Origin: Clostridia bacterium
GTDB lineage: Bacteria; Bacillota; Clostridia; Oscillospirales; CAG-382
Assembly (NCBI GenBank): GCA_017560285.1
Contig: JAFYOG010000149.1
Coordinates: 1-5,650, forward strand
Reading direction: 5' to 3'
Length of the DNA stretch: 5,650 nt
Part shown: in pieces, positions 1 to 5,650 of the stretch
How the letters are laid out: the number at the start of each line of letters is the position of its first letter
How positions within the stretch are numbered: the stretch's first letter is position 1
Notes under the pieces: model-generated
What the model saw: only the letters and a program-made list of their open reading frames with translations
Database searches by the model: none
What the model was told of the DNA's origin: nothing
Program-made: the position numbers and the translations under genes

Positions 1-1341
1 ATCAAAAAGAATAACCTGCTGAGTGGTATTGCCCTTTAAAATATTTTCATATTCGTTGCTGCTTTCAGAACCCCAATTAGAAGCTCCTTCTTCAATAACA
101 ACTTCAGGGTACAAGGTTTTAGACGTTTCTTCACGGTAAGCATATACGCCGATTTCTTCAACCATTATTAGGTTTGCAGGAGTAGCAAGGAAGGTTACTT
201 CTATATATCTTGCACTGATCGCCTTATCTAAAGGAAGAGAGAAGCAATATTCACCGTTTACAAGAACACCGTTACCGTAAAGAATGCCAAGCTCGGTACG
301 GTTCTTATCTTTATCAAGAGCAGCAACCTTTACTGCTACGGGTAAAAATGTATTTATGTTGGTATTAACATACATATTTGCTTCGATGCAAGCAATATCC
401 TTAACGTTCTTACCCAAGTTGATAGTAACAACGTTATCTACAGTAGGATCAAAACCAACCCATGTTTTGCCTTCGTAATAGCCGGAAGTCTTACCGTCGG
501 TTAACATAGAACCGCTATCCATAAACTTCTTAAAGGTGCCTTCTACGGTATATTTAGCGCCTTCGGAAACCAAAACCTTATCAAGTTCGCGGTTAATTTC
601 CACATCGGAAGCAGGTTTGTTTACACAACCAAGAGTATTGTACGCATTATTAACTGCATCTATATATTCTTGAGTCTTTTGACCACCTTCGATATCGGCA
701 ATAACAGAAAGCTCATCTAAATGTTGCCAAGCACTGCCAAGACCTACTCTAAAGCGAATATATCTTGCTTTTATATAACCAAGAGCATCTAAACGTGCAG
801 TTACAACGCAACCTAATTTAGATTCGGGCTTAACAAGATAATCAATAGTAGTCCAGAACTGACCGTCGTTAGAAGCATCTACCTTAATGGTAGAAGGTTC
901 AGCTATGCCCGCTTCGTTAAAGGACAAATAGCCTGCTTCGAACGCATAAATCTTATCGTAAGTTTTACCAAGGTCAATTATTACGTCGATGCTGTCTTTA
1001 TAACCGGATAAAGCTTCATCTTCGTAATGACCATCGGTAACGGCGGATCTTATACCATCGGTAAGCTCCATACCGTATGTATCGGGATATTCACTGCCTG
1101 CCTCAAAATCCTTGGTATAAGGCGCGCCAACTGAAATAACAGTGTTTTCGGGATTTTCACGTATTTGTTCGCCTGTATACGCAAAGTACTCTTCTTCCGA
1201 AGTATCACTGCTATCGTTACTGTTATCAGACACAACATTAGAGCTTTCGTCTTTAGGAGATTCTGTCTTTGAACCGCCGCAAGCTACTGCAAACGCAGAA
1301 AGCAAGAGAACCAAAGCAAGTAAGAGTGCGATTTTTTTCAT
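1..1341 (-). CDS. Lipoprotein with two discoidin-like (F5/8 type C-like) modules, C-terminus cut off by the window edge
   Basis: The frame is open from the ATG at 1341 to the window edge, giving 447 codons without a stop, so the 3' end is missing. Residues 1-21 form a lipoprotein signal: two Lys, a Leu/Ala-rich hydrophobic core, then AFAVAC with Cys21 as the predicted lipidated residue. The motif is a slightly relaxed lipobox. Residues 22-60 are a Ser/Asp/Glu-rich tether. Two related beta-rich modules follow, at about 68-217 and 262-403. Each has an LTDG motif near its start (residues about 92-95 and 280-283), a DLGK or NLGK strand, an ARYI strand, and a closing E(L/I)xV strand. This pattern fits carbohydrate- or surface-binding discoidin-like domains of extracellular clostridial proteins. 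Residues 404-447 begin a further region I cannot identify. The likely role is surface binding or a glycan-active lipoprotein facing outward. The start is supported by AAGGAAG 6 nt upstream. Confidence 0.85.
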   Translation of the reverse strand, partial: MKKIALLLALVLLLSAFAVACGGSKTESPKDESSNVVSDNSNDSSDTSEEEYFAYTGEQIRENPENTVISVGAPYTKDFEAGSEYPDTYGMELTDGIRSAVTDGHYEDEALSGYKDSIDVIIDLGKTYDKIYAFEAGYLSFNEAGIAEPSTIKVDASNDGQFWTTIDYLVKPESKLGCVVTARLDALGYIKARYIRFRVGLGSAWQHLDELSVIADIEGGQKTQEYIDAVNNAYNTLGCVNKPASDVEINRELDKVLVSEGAKYTVEGTFKKFMDSGSMLTDGKTSGYYEGKTWVGFDPTVDNVVTINLGKNVKDIACIEANMYVNTNINTFLPVAVKVAALDKDKNRTELGILYGNGVLVNGEYCFSLPLDKAISARYIEVTFLATPANLIMVEEIGVYAYREETSKTLYPEVVIEEGASNWGSESSNEYENILKGNTTQQVILFD

Positions 1342-1347
1342 AACATA

Positions 1348-1354
1348 CTTCCTT
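1348..1354 (-). promoter_or_regulatory. Ribosome-binding site of the lipoprotein gene
   Basis: On the minus strand AAGGAAG lies 6 nt before the ATG at 1341. An out-of-frame ATG within the spacer (1344-1346) is closer to the site and is not followed by a long frame, so the in-frame ATG with the lipoprotein signal is preferred. Confidence 0.75.
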
Positions 1355-1371
1355 ACTGTAAAATTTTAAAT

Positions 1372-1400
1372 ATTATAACATATAAATTGTATTTTGTCAC
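1372..1400 (-). promoter_or_regulatory. Sigma-A-type promoter of the lipoprotein gene
   Basis: On the minus strand the -35 box GTGACA (1395-1400, one mismatch to TTGACA) is followed by exactly 17 bp and a perfect -10 box TATAAT (1372-1377). Transcription would start near 1365, leaving a leader of about 24 nt that contains the ribosome-binding site. The promoter sits in the 85-bp gap between the kinase stop and the lipoprotein start, so the lipoprotein can be expressed independently of the upstream two-component genes. Confidence 0.7.
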
Positions 1401-1426
1401 CAATATTTTGTAACTTTTTAAAAAAT

Positions 1427-2485
1427 TTAACCATTTGGTAATTCAATGGTGAAGGTTGTACCTTTTCCAAGTTCGGTTGATACGTTTATAGCACCGTTAT
1501 GCTTATCTAATACGCTTTTTACCATTGCCATACCTAAACCGCTTCCGTCGTAAGAATAAGCCTCTTTACCGCGATAAAAACGCTCGTAAAGGCGTTTTAA
1601 TGTCTCTTGGCTCATGCCTATTCCGTGGTCGGTTATTTTAATTACGGCGTTATTTTCTTCTTTTCTAAGCTCAATTCGTATTACACCGTTATTGTTGCTG
1701 AATTTTATTGCGTTGTCGATTAAATTATTCCAAACTTCTTTAAGTAATTCTGCATTACCGTAAAACTCGACATTTTCTAAATCCAAATCAAGCTCTATAT
1801 TCTTATTCTTTAGCGCGGCATTGCTGTTTATTATGCTTTTTCTTATTTGCTCGTCGATATAAAACTTTTCTTTAATTAATGCTCCGCTTTGGTGTTCTAT
1901 TCTTGACAGCTCCAAAATATCGTTTACAAGTTCTGTTAATTCAATTGATTTTTCTTTAATAATAGCGATATATTCCTGCTTTTCTTCCTCTGTAATATTT
2001 TCGCTTTCCAGCAATTGTACGTATCCGTGAATAGATGATAACGGATTTCTGAACTGATGAGAAACGTTTGAAACAAAATCTCTTGCCAAAAGCTCGTTAT
2101 TACCAAGCTTATTAACCATTTCATTAAAATTTTCGCATATTTCAGCCGTTTCTTTTTCCTTGGGTATCTCTAACCGTTGGCTAAAATCACCTGCTGCAAC
2201 GGCCTTAGATGCATCATTAATTTGCTTAAGACTTCCGAAAATAATTTTGTTACCAAAGCCTCTAACTAAGCAGGTAGAAACTATAATACTACCTATAAGC
2301 AAAGCTACGCCTATGCTGATAATATCCCATTCTTTATTCCAGCCTGCATTTATTAAACCTACATAAATAGTTATAAGCAGTGCGGCAGTAATACAACTGA
2401 CTATAAATATAAAAACAGTTAGGTAAAATACCAACGGCATCCTTCTGTTAACTTTTGGTTTTTTATCCTTCTTTTTATTACTCAT
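1427..2485 (-). CDS. Membrane sensor histidine kinase (HisKA/HATPase_c) with minimal sensor loop
   Basis: This 352-residue kinase autophosphorylates on His and passes the phosphate to the response regulator encoded just upstream. Order of parts: a Lys/Arg-rich cytoplasmic start (1-15), TM1 about 17-43, an outside loop of only about 10 residues, TM2 about 55-76, HAMP about 77-130, HisKA about 133-198 and HATPase_c about 243-350. The H box is SHQFRNPLSS with catalytic His143. The N box has Asn254 and Asn258, the G1 box is DHGIG (286-290), Phe303 marks the F box, and GSGLGM (314-319) is the G2 box. All ATP-lid elements are present, so it should bind ATP. The residue after His143 is Gln rather than the usual Glu/Asp. 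The ATG overlaps the regulator stop as ATGA, and AAGGCGG (2493-2499) inside the regulator gene is its ribosome-binding site. The ligand is unknown; the short loop suggests sensing in or at the membrane. Confidence 0.95.
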   Translation of the reverse strand: MSNKKKDKKPKVNRRMPLVFYLTVFIFIVSCITAALLITIYVGLINAGWNKEWDIISIGVALLIGSIIVSTCLVRGFGNKIIFGSLKQINDASKAVAAGDFSQRLEIPKEKETAEICENFNEMVNKLGNNELLARDFVSNVSHQFRNPLSSIHGYVQLLESENITEEEKQEYIAIIKEKSIELTELVNDILELSRIEHQSGALIKEKFYIDEQIRKSIINSNAALKNKNIELDLDLENVEFYGNAELLKEVWNNLIDNAIKFSNNNGVIRIELRKEENNAVIKITDHGIGMSQETLKRLYERFYRGKEAYSYDGSGLGMAMVKSVLDKHNGAINVSTELGKGTTFTIELPNG

Positions 2486-3153
2486 TTCAATACCGCCTTA
2501 TACCCAATACCTCTAACGGTTTCGATTGAAAAATCAGGGTTATTATCGTAACGGCTTCTTAACTTACTAATATGCACGTTAATTGTTTTTTCGTCACTGT
2601 CAGATTCATATCCCCATATTTCATCCATAATTTCAAACCGTGTGAATACCCTGTCGGGATATGATAAAAGTTTAAATAACAATAAAAATTCCTTCTGTGG
2701 AAGCGTTACAGTTTCGTTATTCGTGGTTACTGTATATGATTCGCTGTCAAGCACGGTGCTGCCAATAGTTACCCTATTCTCATTTGCAATTTTACTGCGA
2801 CGCAATATTGCATTAACCCGCAACGTTAGCTCGTTAATATCAATAGGTTTTACCATATAATCATCTACGCCCAAATTAAAGCCGCACAGTTTATCGTTAT
2901 AACTGCCTCTTGCCGTTACCATTAAAACAGGAAGGTTTTTGTTATAATCCTTTATTGCCGCTACAAGTTCAAAGCCATCCATATTCGGCATCATAACGTC
3001 TGTTACAAGCATATCTATATGCACGTCTTCTATTTTTTCTAATGCCTTTTCGCCATCAAAAACCGAAAAAACAGTATGCCCTGCCTTTTCAAGAACCGTA
3101 CTGATTAATTTGTTAAGGGCACGGTCATCTTCTACAATTAAAATATTAGGCAT
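2482..3153 (-). CDS. OmpR/PhoB-family response regulator
   Basis: This 223-residue regulator has a receiver domain (about 2-118) and a winged-helix DNA-binding domain (about 126-222), the standard length for the OmpR/PhoB class. The acidic pocket is Asp9/Asp10, the phospho-acceptor is Asp52 in TDVMMPNMDG, and the switch residues are Thr80, Tyr99 and Lys102 (in the KP motif). The C-terminal domain shows the class hallmarks: LPQKEFLLL for the start of the recognition core, the VFTRFEIMDEIWG segment, TINVHISKLRS for the recognition helix, and ETVRGIGYKA for the wing. All key residues are intact, so it should be phosphorylated by the kinase whose ATG overlaps its stop codon by 4 nt. It starts at ATG 3153 with AGAGGTG 4 nt upstream. 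The target genes are not shown by the sequence; the adjacent lipoprotein and acyl-activation genes are natural candidates. Confidence 0.95.
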   Translation of the reverse strand: MPNILIVEDDRALNKLISTVLEKAGHTVFSVFDGEKALEKIEDVHIDMLVTDVMMPNMDGFELVAAIKDYNKNLPVLMVTARGSYNDKLCGFNLGVDDYMVKPIDINELTLRVNAILRRSKIANENRVTIGSTVLDSESYTVTTNNETVTLPQKEFLLLFKLLSYPDRVFTRFEIMDEIWGYESDSDEKTINVHISKLRSRYDNNPDFSIETVRGIGYKAVLK

Positions 3154-3157
3154 AGTA

Positions 3158-3164
3158 CACCTCT
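3158..3164 (-). promoter_or_regulatory. Ribosome-binding site of the response regulator gene
   Basis: AGAGGTG on the minus strand lies 4 nt before ATG 3153, with its GG core about 6 nt away. It fixes this start, at which the protein begins with the typical receiver-domain strand MPNILIVEDD. Confidence 0.65.
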
Positions 3165-3174
3165 ACAAAATTTA

Positions 3175-3207
3175 TAGAAAAGAAAGCGCTTTATATAAAA
3201 GCGCTTT
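3175..3207 (-). terminator. Intrinsic-terminator-like hairpin after the acyl carrier protein gene
   Basis: Two copies of AAAGCGCTTT (3183-3192 and 3198-3207) flank a 5-nt AT loop and form a 10-bp stem. On the minus strand the stem is followed by CTTTTCT, a short and interrupted U-tract. It lies 9 nt beyond the acyl carrier protein stop and before the response regulator, so it should end the ligase-ACP transcript. Because the tail is short and broken, and each arm is itself a perfect palindrome that could fold alone, termination may be incomplete. Confidence 0.75.
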
Positions 3208-3216
3208 TCTTGTTAG

Positions 3217-3441
3217 TTATGCATTTGCTTCTAAATAAGATACAACATCACCAACGGTTAAAAGTGTGGGAAGAGAAGCTTCATCAAAAATTACATTAAA
3301 CTTTTCTTCGCAAAGAACAACCAAATCCGCAAGCTCTAAAGAATTAAAGCCTAAGTCGTTCATAAGTTCAGCTTCGGGCTTGATTAATTCGGGATTAATG
3401 TCCATTTCTTCAACAAGTAAATCTTTAAGTTTAGTTAACAT
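3217..3441 (-). CDS. Acyl carrier protein with NSL attachment motif
   Basis: This small acidic 74-residue protein has the four-helix acyl carrier fold pattern. LMNDLGFNSLELADLV contains Ser34, the predicted 4'-phosphopantetheine attachment site at the start of helix II, and LLTVGDVVSYLE is the conserved helix IV region. Length is normal for a free-standing carrier protein. The usual DSL motif reads NSL here (Asn33-Ser34-Leu35). It would carry acyl groups as thioesters in the cytoplasm. It starts 12 bp after the stop of the acyl-activating enzyme, with AGAGG (3448-3452) 6 nt before its ATG, so the two genes form an operon and the ligase is its most likely loading partner. There are no fatty-acid synthase genes beside it, which suggests a specialised carrier rather than the housekeeping one. 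A peptidyl or D-alanyl carrier cannot be excluded from sequence alone. Confidence 0.92.
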   Translation of the reverse strand: MLTKLKDLLVEEMDINPELIKPEAELMNDLGFNSLELADLVVLCEEKFNVIFDEASLPTLLTVGDVVSYLEANA

Positions 3442-3453
3442 AAAATACCTCTT

Positions 3454-5172
3454 TTAAGAAAGTTTATATCTTATAATTTTTTTAGTTGTGGTTTTTTCAA
3501 ATTCAGTTTTCTGAATTTTAATGCTTCTTACCTGTTTAAACGAAGCGAGCATCTTGTTAATCTTCGCTACTTCGCCGCGCATTGTTTCGATAATCTGATT
3601 TTCGTCGCATCCCTTAAATTTATCATAATCGGGATAAATAAGAGCTGTTAAAACAACTTCGCCGGAGGGTTTTGTTCTACCAACAACAACACATTCCTTT
3701 ATAAGCTCTATTCGCTCTAAATATTCTTCGATTTCTTCGGGATAAACGTTTTTGCCGTTATTAAGAACGATAATATTCTTCTTTCGACCGGTTATATAAA
3801 GAAAATCATCATCCAAATAACCATAATCGCCGGTACGGAAATACCCTTCTTGTGTAAATGCCGCTGCCGTAGCTTCTTCAGATTTGTAATAACCCAGCAT
3901 TACACTTGGACCTTTTACACAAATCTCACCGATTTCGCCATCGGGAAGATCAACTTCAACACCGTTTTCCTCGGACATAATTTTAATTTTAGTTCCGGGC
4001 ACCGCAAGACCTACGGAATCGTAGTGAACGGTAACTAACGGATTAACCGCTACAAGGGGCGAGCATTCTGTAATGCCGTAGCCTTGGGAAACATTAATAC
4101 CAAGATCTTCAAACCATTTAATTGCTTCGGGGTCGGTAGCCGCACCGCCACAGATAATTTCCTTTAATCTGCCGCCCAGAGATTTATGAACCTCTGCAAA
4201 TACCAAACTACGTGTATCTAAACCAACCTTACGCAATGCCTTTGTAGCTTTAACACCTACATTAATAACGTTTTCTTTTTTACGGTGCTTAATTTCATCC
4301 ATAATTTTTTTACGGATGGTTGTAACGTACAACGGAACAACAACCAAAACGCTGGGGCGGAACATTTTAATGTTACGCATAACGTATTTTAAGCTGTTAT
4401 TAATACATATTGTCAAGCCTAAACGAATTGCAGTTAACTGCCCTGCCGTAAGCTCATAGGTATGGTGCATAGGCAACACGCTAAGCAATACGTGATGTGA
4501 TTTTAAATCGATCATCGTACAAGCCGCGTTTACGTTGTTTGTAATATTATCTTCCGATAGCATTACGCCTTTACTTGTACCGGTAGTGCCGGAAGTAAAT
4601 ATAAGCGCGCTCATCTTGGATGTATCGTATCTTGCTTTTACAAATTTGGAAAATCCGCGTTCAAGAAGAACTGCACCCTCATCCAACATTTTTTTGTATG
4701 GTATATACCTTGGGTCACTATTGCCCTTGCTGTCAAAGTCAATAATATATTTCACATTAGGTATATCCATACTTAATACCTTTTCTACAAAGGCGCCGGA
4801 ACAAAGAATAGCCTCGGCATCGGAATAGGAAAGGAAGTTCGCAATTTGGTCGGGCATTAATTCCTTATCAAGAGGAATAACAACAGAACCACTACCTATT
4901 ATTGCAGCATATGAAATTACCCATTCGGGTCTGTTTTCGGATAAAATAGCAATCTTGGTCTTTTGTAAACCTAACGAACAAATAGCAGTACCTAAATTAT
5001 TGTAAGTGCTGTACATTTGTTTATAAGTCATTTCCGCTATATCGGTTGCAGAAGTAAAGTATTTATATACAACTTTATCTCCGTATTTCTCGGCGCTTTC
5101 GCGCAGAATGGAACGAATATTTTCCGGAACAGTATACTTGTTTTTTATAATCGGTTTTTTCAAAATCACCAC
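3454..5172 (-). CDS. ANL-superfamily acyl-activating enzyme (long-chain acyl-CoA or acyl-ACP synthetase-like)
   Basis: This 572-residue protein makes an acyl-adenylate from a carboxylic acid and ATP, then transfers the acyl group to a thiol. The ANL motifs are complete and in order: P-loop TSGTTGTSKG (193-202), LPMHHTYE (233-240), QGYGITEC (363-370), YFRTGDYG with Asp449 (444-451), the hinge GRKKNIIVLNNGKN (462-475), and a C-terminal TTTKKIIR with Lys565 as the likely adenylation lysine. LPMHHTYE and NGKNVYPEEIE resemble long-chain fatty-acyl ligases rather than acetate or amino-acid enzymes. No N- or C-terminal fusion is present. The adjacent acyl carrier protein makes acyl-ACP synthesis an attractive alternative to CoA ligation. 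The frame opens at GTG 5172, but GGAG overlaps that codon, so it is too close to serve it. The in-frame TTG at 5163 lies 8 nt after GGAG and probably is the true start, giving 569 residues. Confidence 0.93.
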   Translation of the reverse strand: MVILKKPIIKNKYTVPENIRSILRESAEKYGDKVVYKYFTSATDIAEMTYKQMYSTYNNLGTAICSLGLQKTKIAILSENRPEWVISYAAIIGSGSVVIPLDKELMPDQIANFLSYSDAEAILCSGAFVEKVLSMDIPNVKYIIDFDSKGNSDPRYIPYKKMLDEGAVLLERGFSKFVKARYDTSKMSALIFTSGTTGTSKGVMLSEDNITNNVNAACTMIDLKSHHVLLSVLPMHHTYELTAGQLTAIRLGLTICINNSLKYVMRNIKMFRPSVLVVVPLYVTTIRKKIMDEIKHRKKENVINVGVKATKALRKVGLDTRSLVFAEVHKSLGGRLKEIICGGAATDPEAIKWFEDLGINVSQGYGITECSPLVAVNPLVTVHYDSVGLAVPGTKIKIMSEENGVEVDLPDGEIGEICVKGPSVMLGYYKSEEATAAAFTQEGYFRTGDYGYLDDDFLYITGRKKNIIVLNNGKNVYPEEIEEYLERIELIKECVVVGRTKPSGEVVLTALIYPDYDKFKGCDENQIIETMRGEVAKINKMLASFKQVRSIKIQKTEFEKTTTKKIIRYKLS

Positions 5173-5175
5173 TCC
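5164..5175 (-). promoter_or_regulatory. Ribosome-binding site that favours the TTG start at 5163
   Basis: The minus strand reads GGAGTGGTGATT and then TTG. GGAG (5172-5175) is 8 nt from TTG 5163 but overlaps GTG 5172. The ATG at 5175-5177 is in another frame and meets a stop after three codons, so it cannot be the start. Confidence 0.6.
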
Positions 5176-5188
5176 ATTTCACTTTAAT

Positions 5189-5216
5189 ATTATACTTATA
5201 TATTCATAAATGTCAA
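5189..5216 (-). promoter_or_regulatory. Strong sigma-A-type promoter of the ligase-ACP operon
   Basis: On the minus strand a perfect -35 TTGACA (5211-5216), a 16-bp AT-rich spacer and a perfect -10 TATAAT (5189-5194) precede the ligase gene. Transcription would begin near 5182, about 19 nt before TTG 5163, which fits the downstream start better than GTG 5172. The promoter shares the 103-bp divergent gap with the spoVAC start. Confidence 0.82.
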
Positions 5217-5262
5217 GTACGCACGCATATTTTCAGCCGTTTAACACAAAATACAAAAAACG

Positions 5263-5267
5263 AAAGG
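5263..5267 (+). promoter_or_regulatory. Ribosome-binding site of spoVAC
   Basis: AAAGG lies 8 nt before ATG 5276 on the plus strand, a normal spacing, and supports this start. The divergent region 5173-5275 otherwise holds the ligase promoter. Confidence 0.55.
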
Positions 5268-5275
5268 CTTAGGTT

Positions 5276-5650
5276 ATGACAAACAAACAATACAATAAAT
5301 ATATAGAAAAAAGAGCCGAACGCTCCCCTTGCCTATTAAACTGCATAAAAGCATTTGTTTTGGGCGGTTTTATATGTACAATTGCCGAAATATTATCAGA
5401 TATTTATATTTATTTAAATATAGAAAAAGAAGATTCACAACTGCTTGCTTCTTTATCGTTAATAGTTATAGCAGCCATATTAACGGGAATAGGTGTTTTT
5501 GATAAAATAGCTACCTTCGGCGGCGCAGGAGCGTTAGTGCCGATAACCGGTTTTGCAAACTCTATGGTTTCTGCTGCTATTGAATCTAAAAGCGAAGGGT
5601 ATATAACCGGAGTAGCATCAAAAATGTTTAATATTGCAGGCCCCGTAATC
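5276..5650 (+). CDS. spoVAC: Stage V sporulation protein AC (SpoVAC), 5' part
   Basis: The frame is open for 125 codons from ATG 5276 to the window edge; full SpoVAC proteins are about 150 residues, so only the C-terminal end is missing. It is an inner-membrane protein of the forespore and part of the SpoVA complex that moves Ca-dipicolinic acid into the developing spore and out during germination. Family features visible here: a short polar N-terminus, LNCIKAFVLGGFICTI (21-36) as the first membrane segment, a second hydrophobic segment at about 56-75 ending in LTGIGVFDKI, then the highly conserved FGGAGALVPITGFANS (81-96), an AAIESKSEG segment, and KMFNIAGPVI at the edge. The N-terminal extension and KMFxIAGPVI ending favour SpoVAC over the shorter SpoVAE paralogue. 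The segment usually reading TIGQ reads TIAE here. spoVAD and spoVAE are expected to follow outside the window. Expression is normally forespore-specific. Confidence 0.92.
   Translation, partial: MTNKQYNKYIEKRAERSPCLLNCIKAFVLGGFICTIAEILSDIYIYLNIEKEDSQLLASLSLIVIAAILTGIGVFDKIATFGGAGALVPITGFANSMVSAAIESKSEGYITGVASKMFNIAGPVI

Noticed and set aside
284..478. 64-codon plus-strand open frame inside the lipoprotein gene
   Set aside because: It lies opposite a continuous coding frame with a clear signal peptide and domain pattern, and it has no recognisable protein features.
1410..1432. A/T run TTAAATTTTTTAAAAAGTTA after the kinase stop as a terminator
   Set aside because: It forms only A:T pairs with no real loop or GC stem, so it is not a credible intrinsic terminator.
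1936..2124. Minus-strand 62-codon frame within the kinase HisKA region
   Set aside because: It is an alternate frame of an intact kinase gene with all motifs in the main frame, so there is no sign of a frameshift.
3171..3199. TATAAA with upstream TTTATA as a promoter for the response regulator
   Set aside because: The -35 matches consensus at only four of six positions, and the predicted transcript start would fall inside the ribosome-binding site.
4535..4828. 97-codon plus-strand open frame opposite the ligase P-loop region
   Set aside because: It overlaps the fully conserved ANL coding sequence and shows no family motif; it is an antisense shadow.
5224..5256. Possible forespore (sigma-G/F) promoter before spoVAC: GCATA-like -35 at 5225-5229 and AATACAA -10 at 5250-5256
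   Set aside because: The spacing is about 20 bp instead of 17-18 and the -10 has two mismatches in an A-rich stretch, so chance is likely although spoVAC should have such a promoter.

Overview
The window is AT-rich, with tightly packed genes and short ribosome-binding sites of the AAGGAAG/AGAGG kind. The 5' end of a spoVAC-type gene at the right edge points to an endospore-forming Firmicute. I infer a member of the Clostridia, perhaps from the gut/Oscillospiraceae-like group, but nothing here fixes genus or species. No RNA genes, insertion sequences, CRISPR arrays, phage genes or long repeats are visible.

Layout. Five of the six genes lie on the minus strand and are read right to left. From 5172 down they are: a stand-alone ANL-superfamily acyl-activating enzyme (3454-5172), a 74-residue acyl carrier protein (3217-3441), an intrinsic-terminator-like hairpin (3175-3207), an OmpR/PhoB response regulator (2482-3153), a sensor histidine kinase overlapping it by 4 nt (1427-2485), and a lipoprotein with two discoidin-like modules (1341 down to the left edge, C-terminus missing). 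On the plus strand, spoVAC starts at 5276, diverges from the ligase gene and runs off the right edge.

Transcription units inferred from sequence. A strong sigma-A-type promoter (TTGACA, 16 bp, TATAAT) drives the ligase and ACP genes. The ACP start lies 12 bp after the ligase stop, so the two are almost certainly one operon. The hairpin follows the ACP gene. The regulator-kinase pair is translationally coupled. No convincing promoter of its own was found, so partial read-through of the hairpin is possible. The lipoprotein has its own well-formed promoter (GTGACA, 17 bp, TATAAT) in the 85-bp gap after the kinase.

How the genes may work together. The ligase probably adenylates a fatty or other carboxylic acid and could pass it to the adjacent ACP; the true acceptor (CoA or ACP) cannot be read from sequence. 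The two-component system has a very short extracytoplasmic loop and probably responds to an envelope or membrane condition. Its neighbours, an acyl-activation pair and a surface lipoprotein, are plausible but unproven members of the same envelope-related locus. I see no clear evidence of a wholly new system. The points most worth a second look are the ligase/ACP pair with its non-canonical NSL attachment motif, the Gln after the kinase's catalytic His, and the unidentified C-terminus of the lipoprotein.
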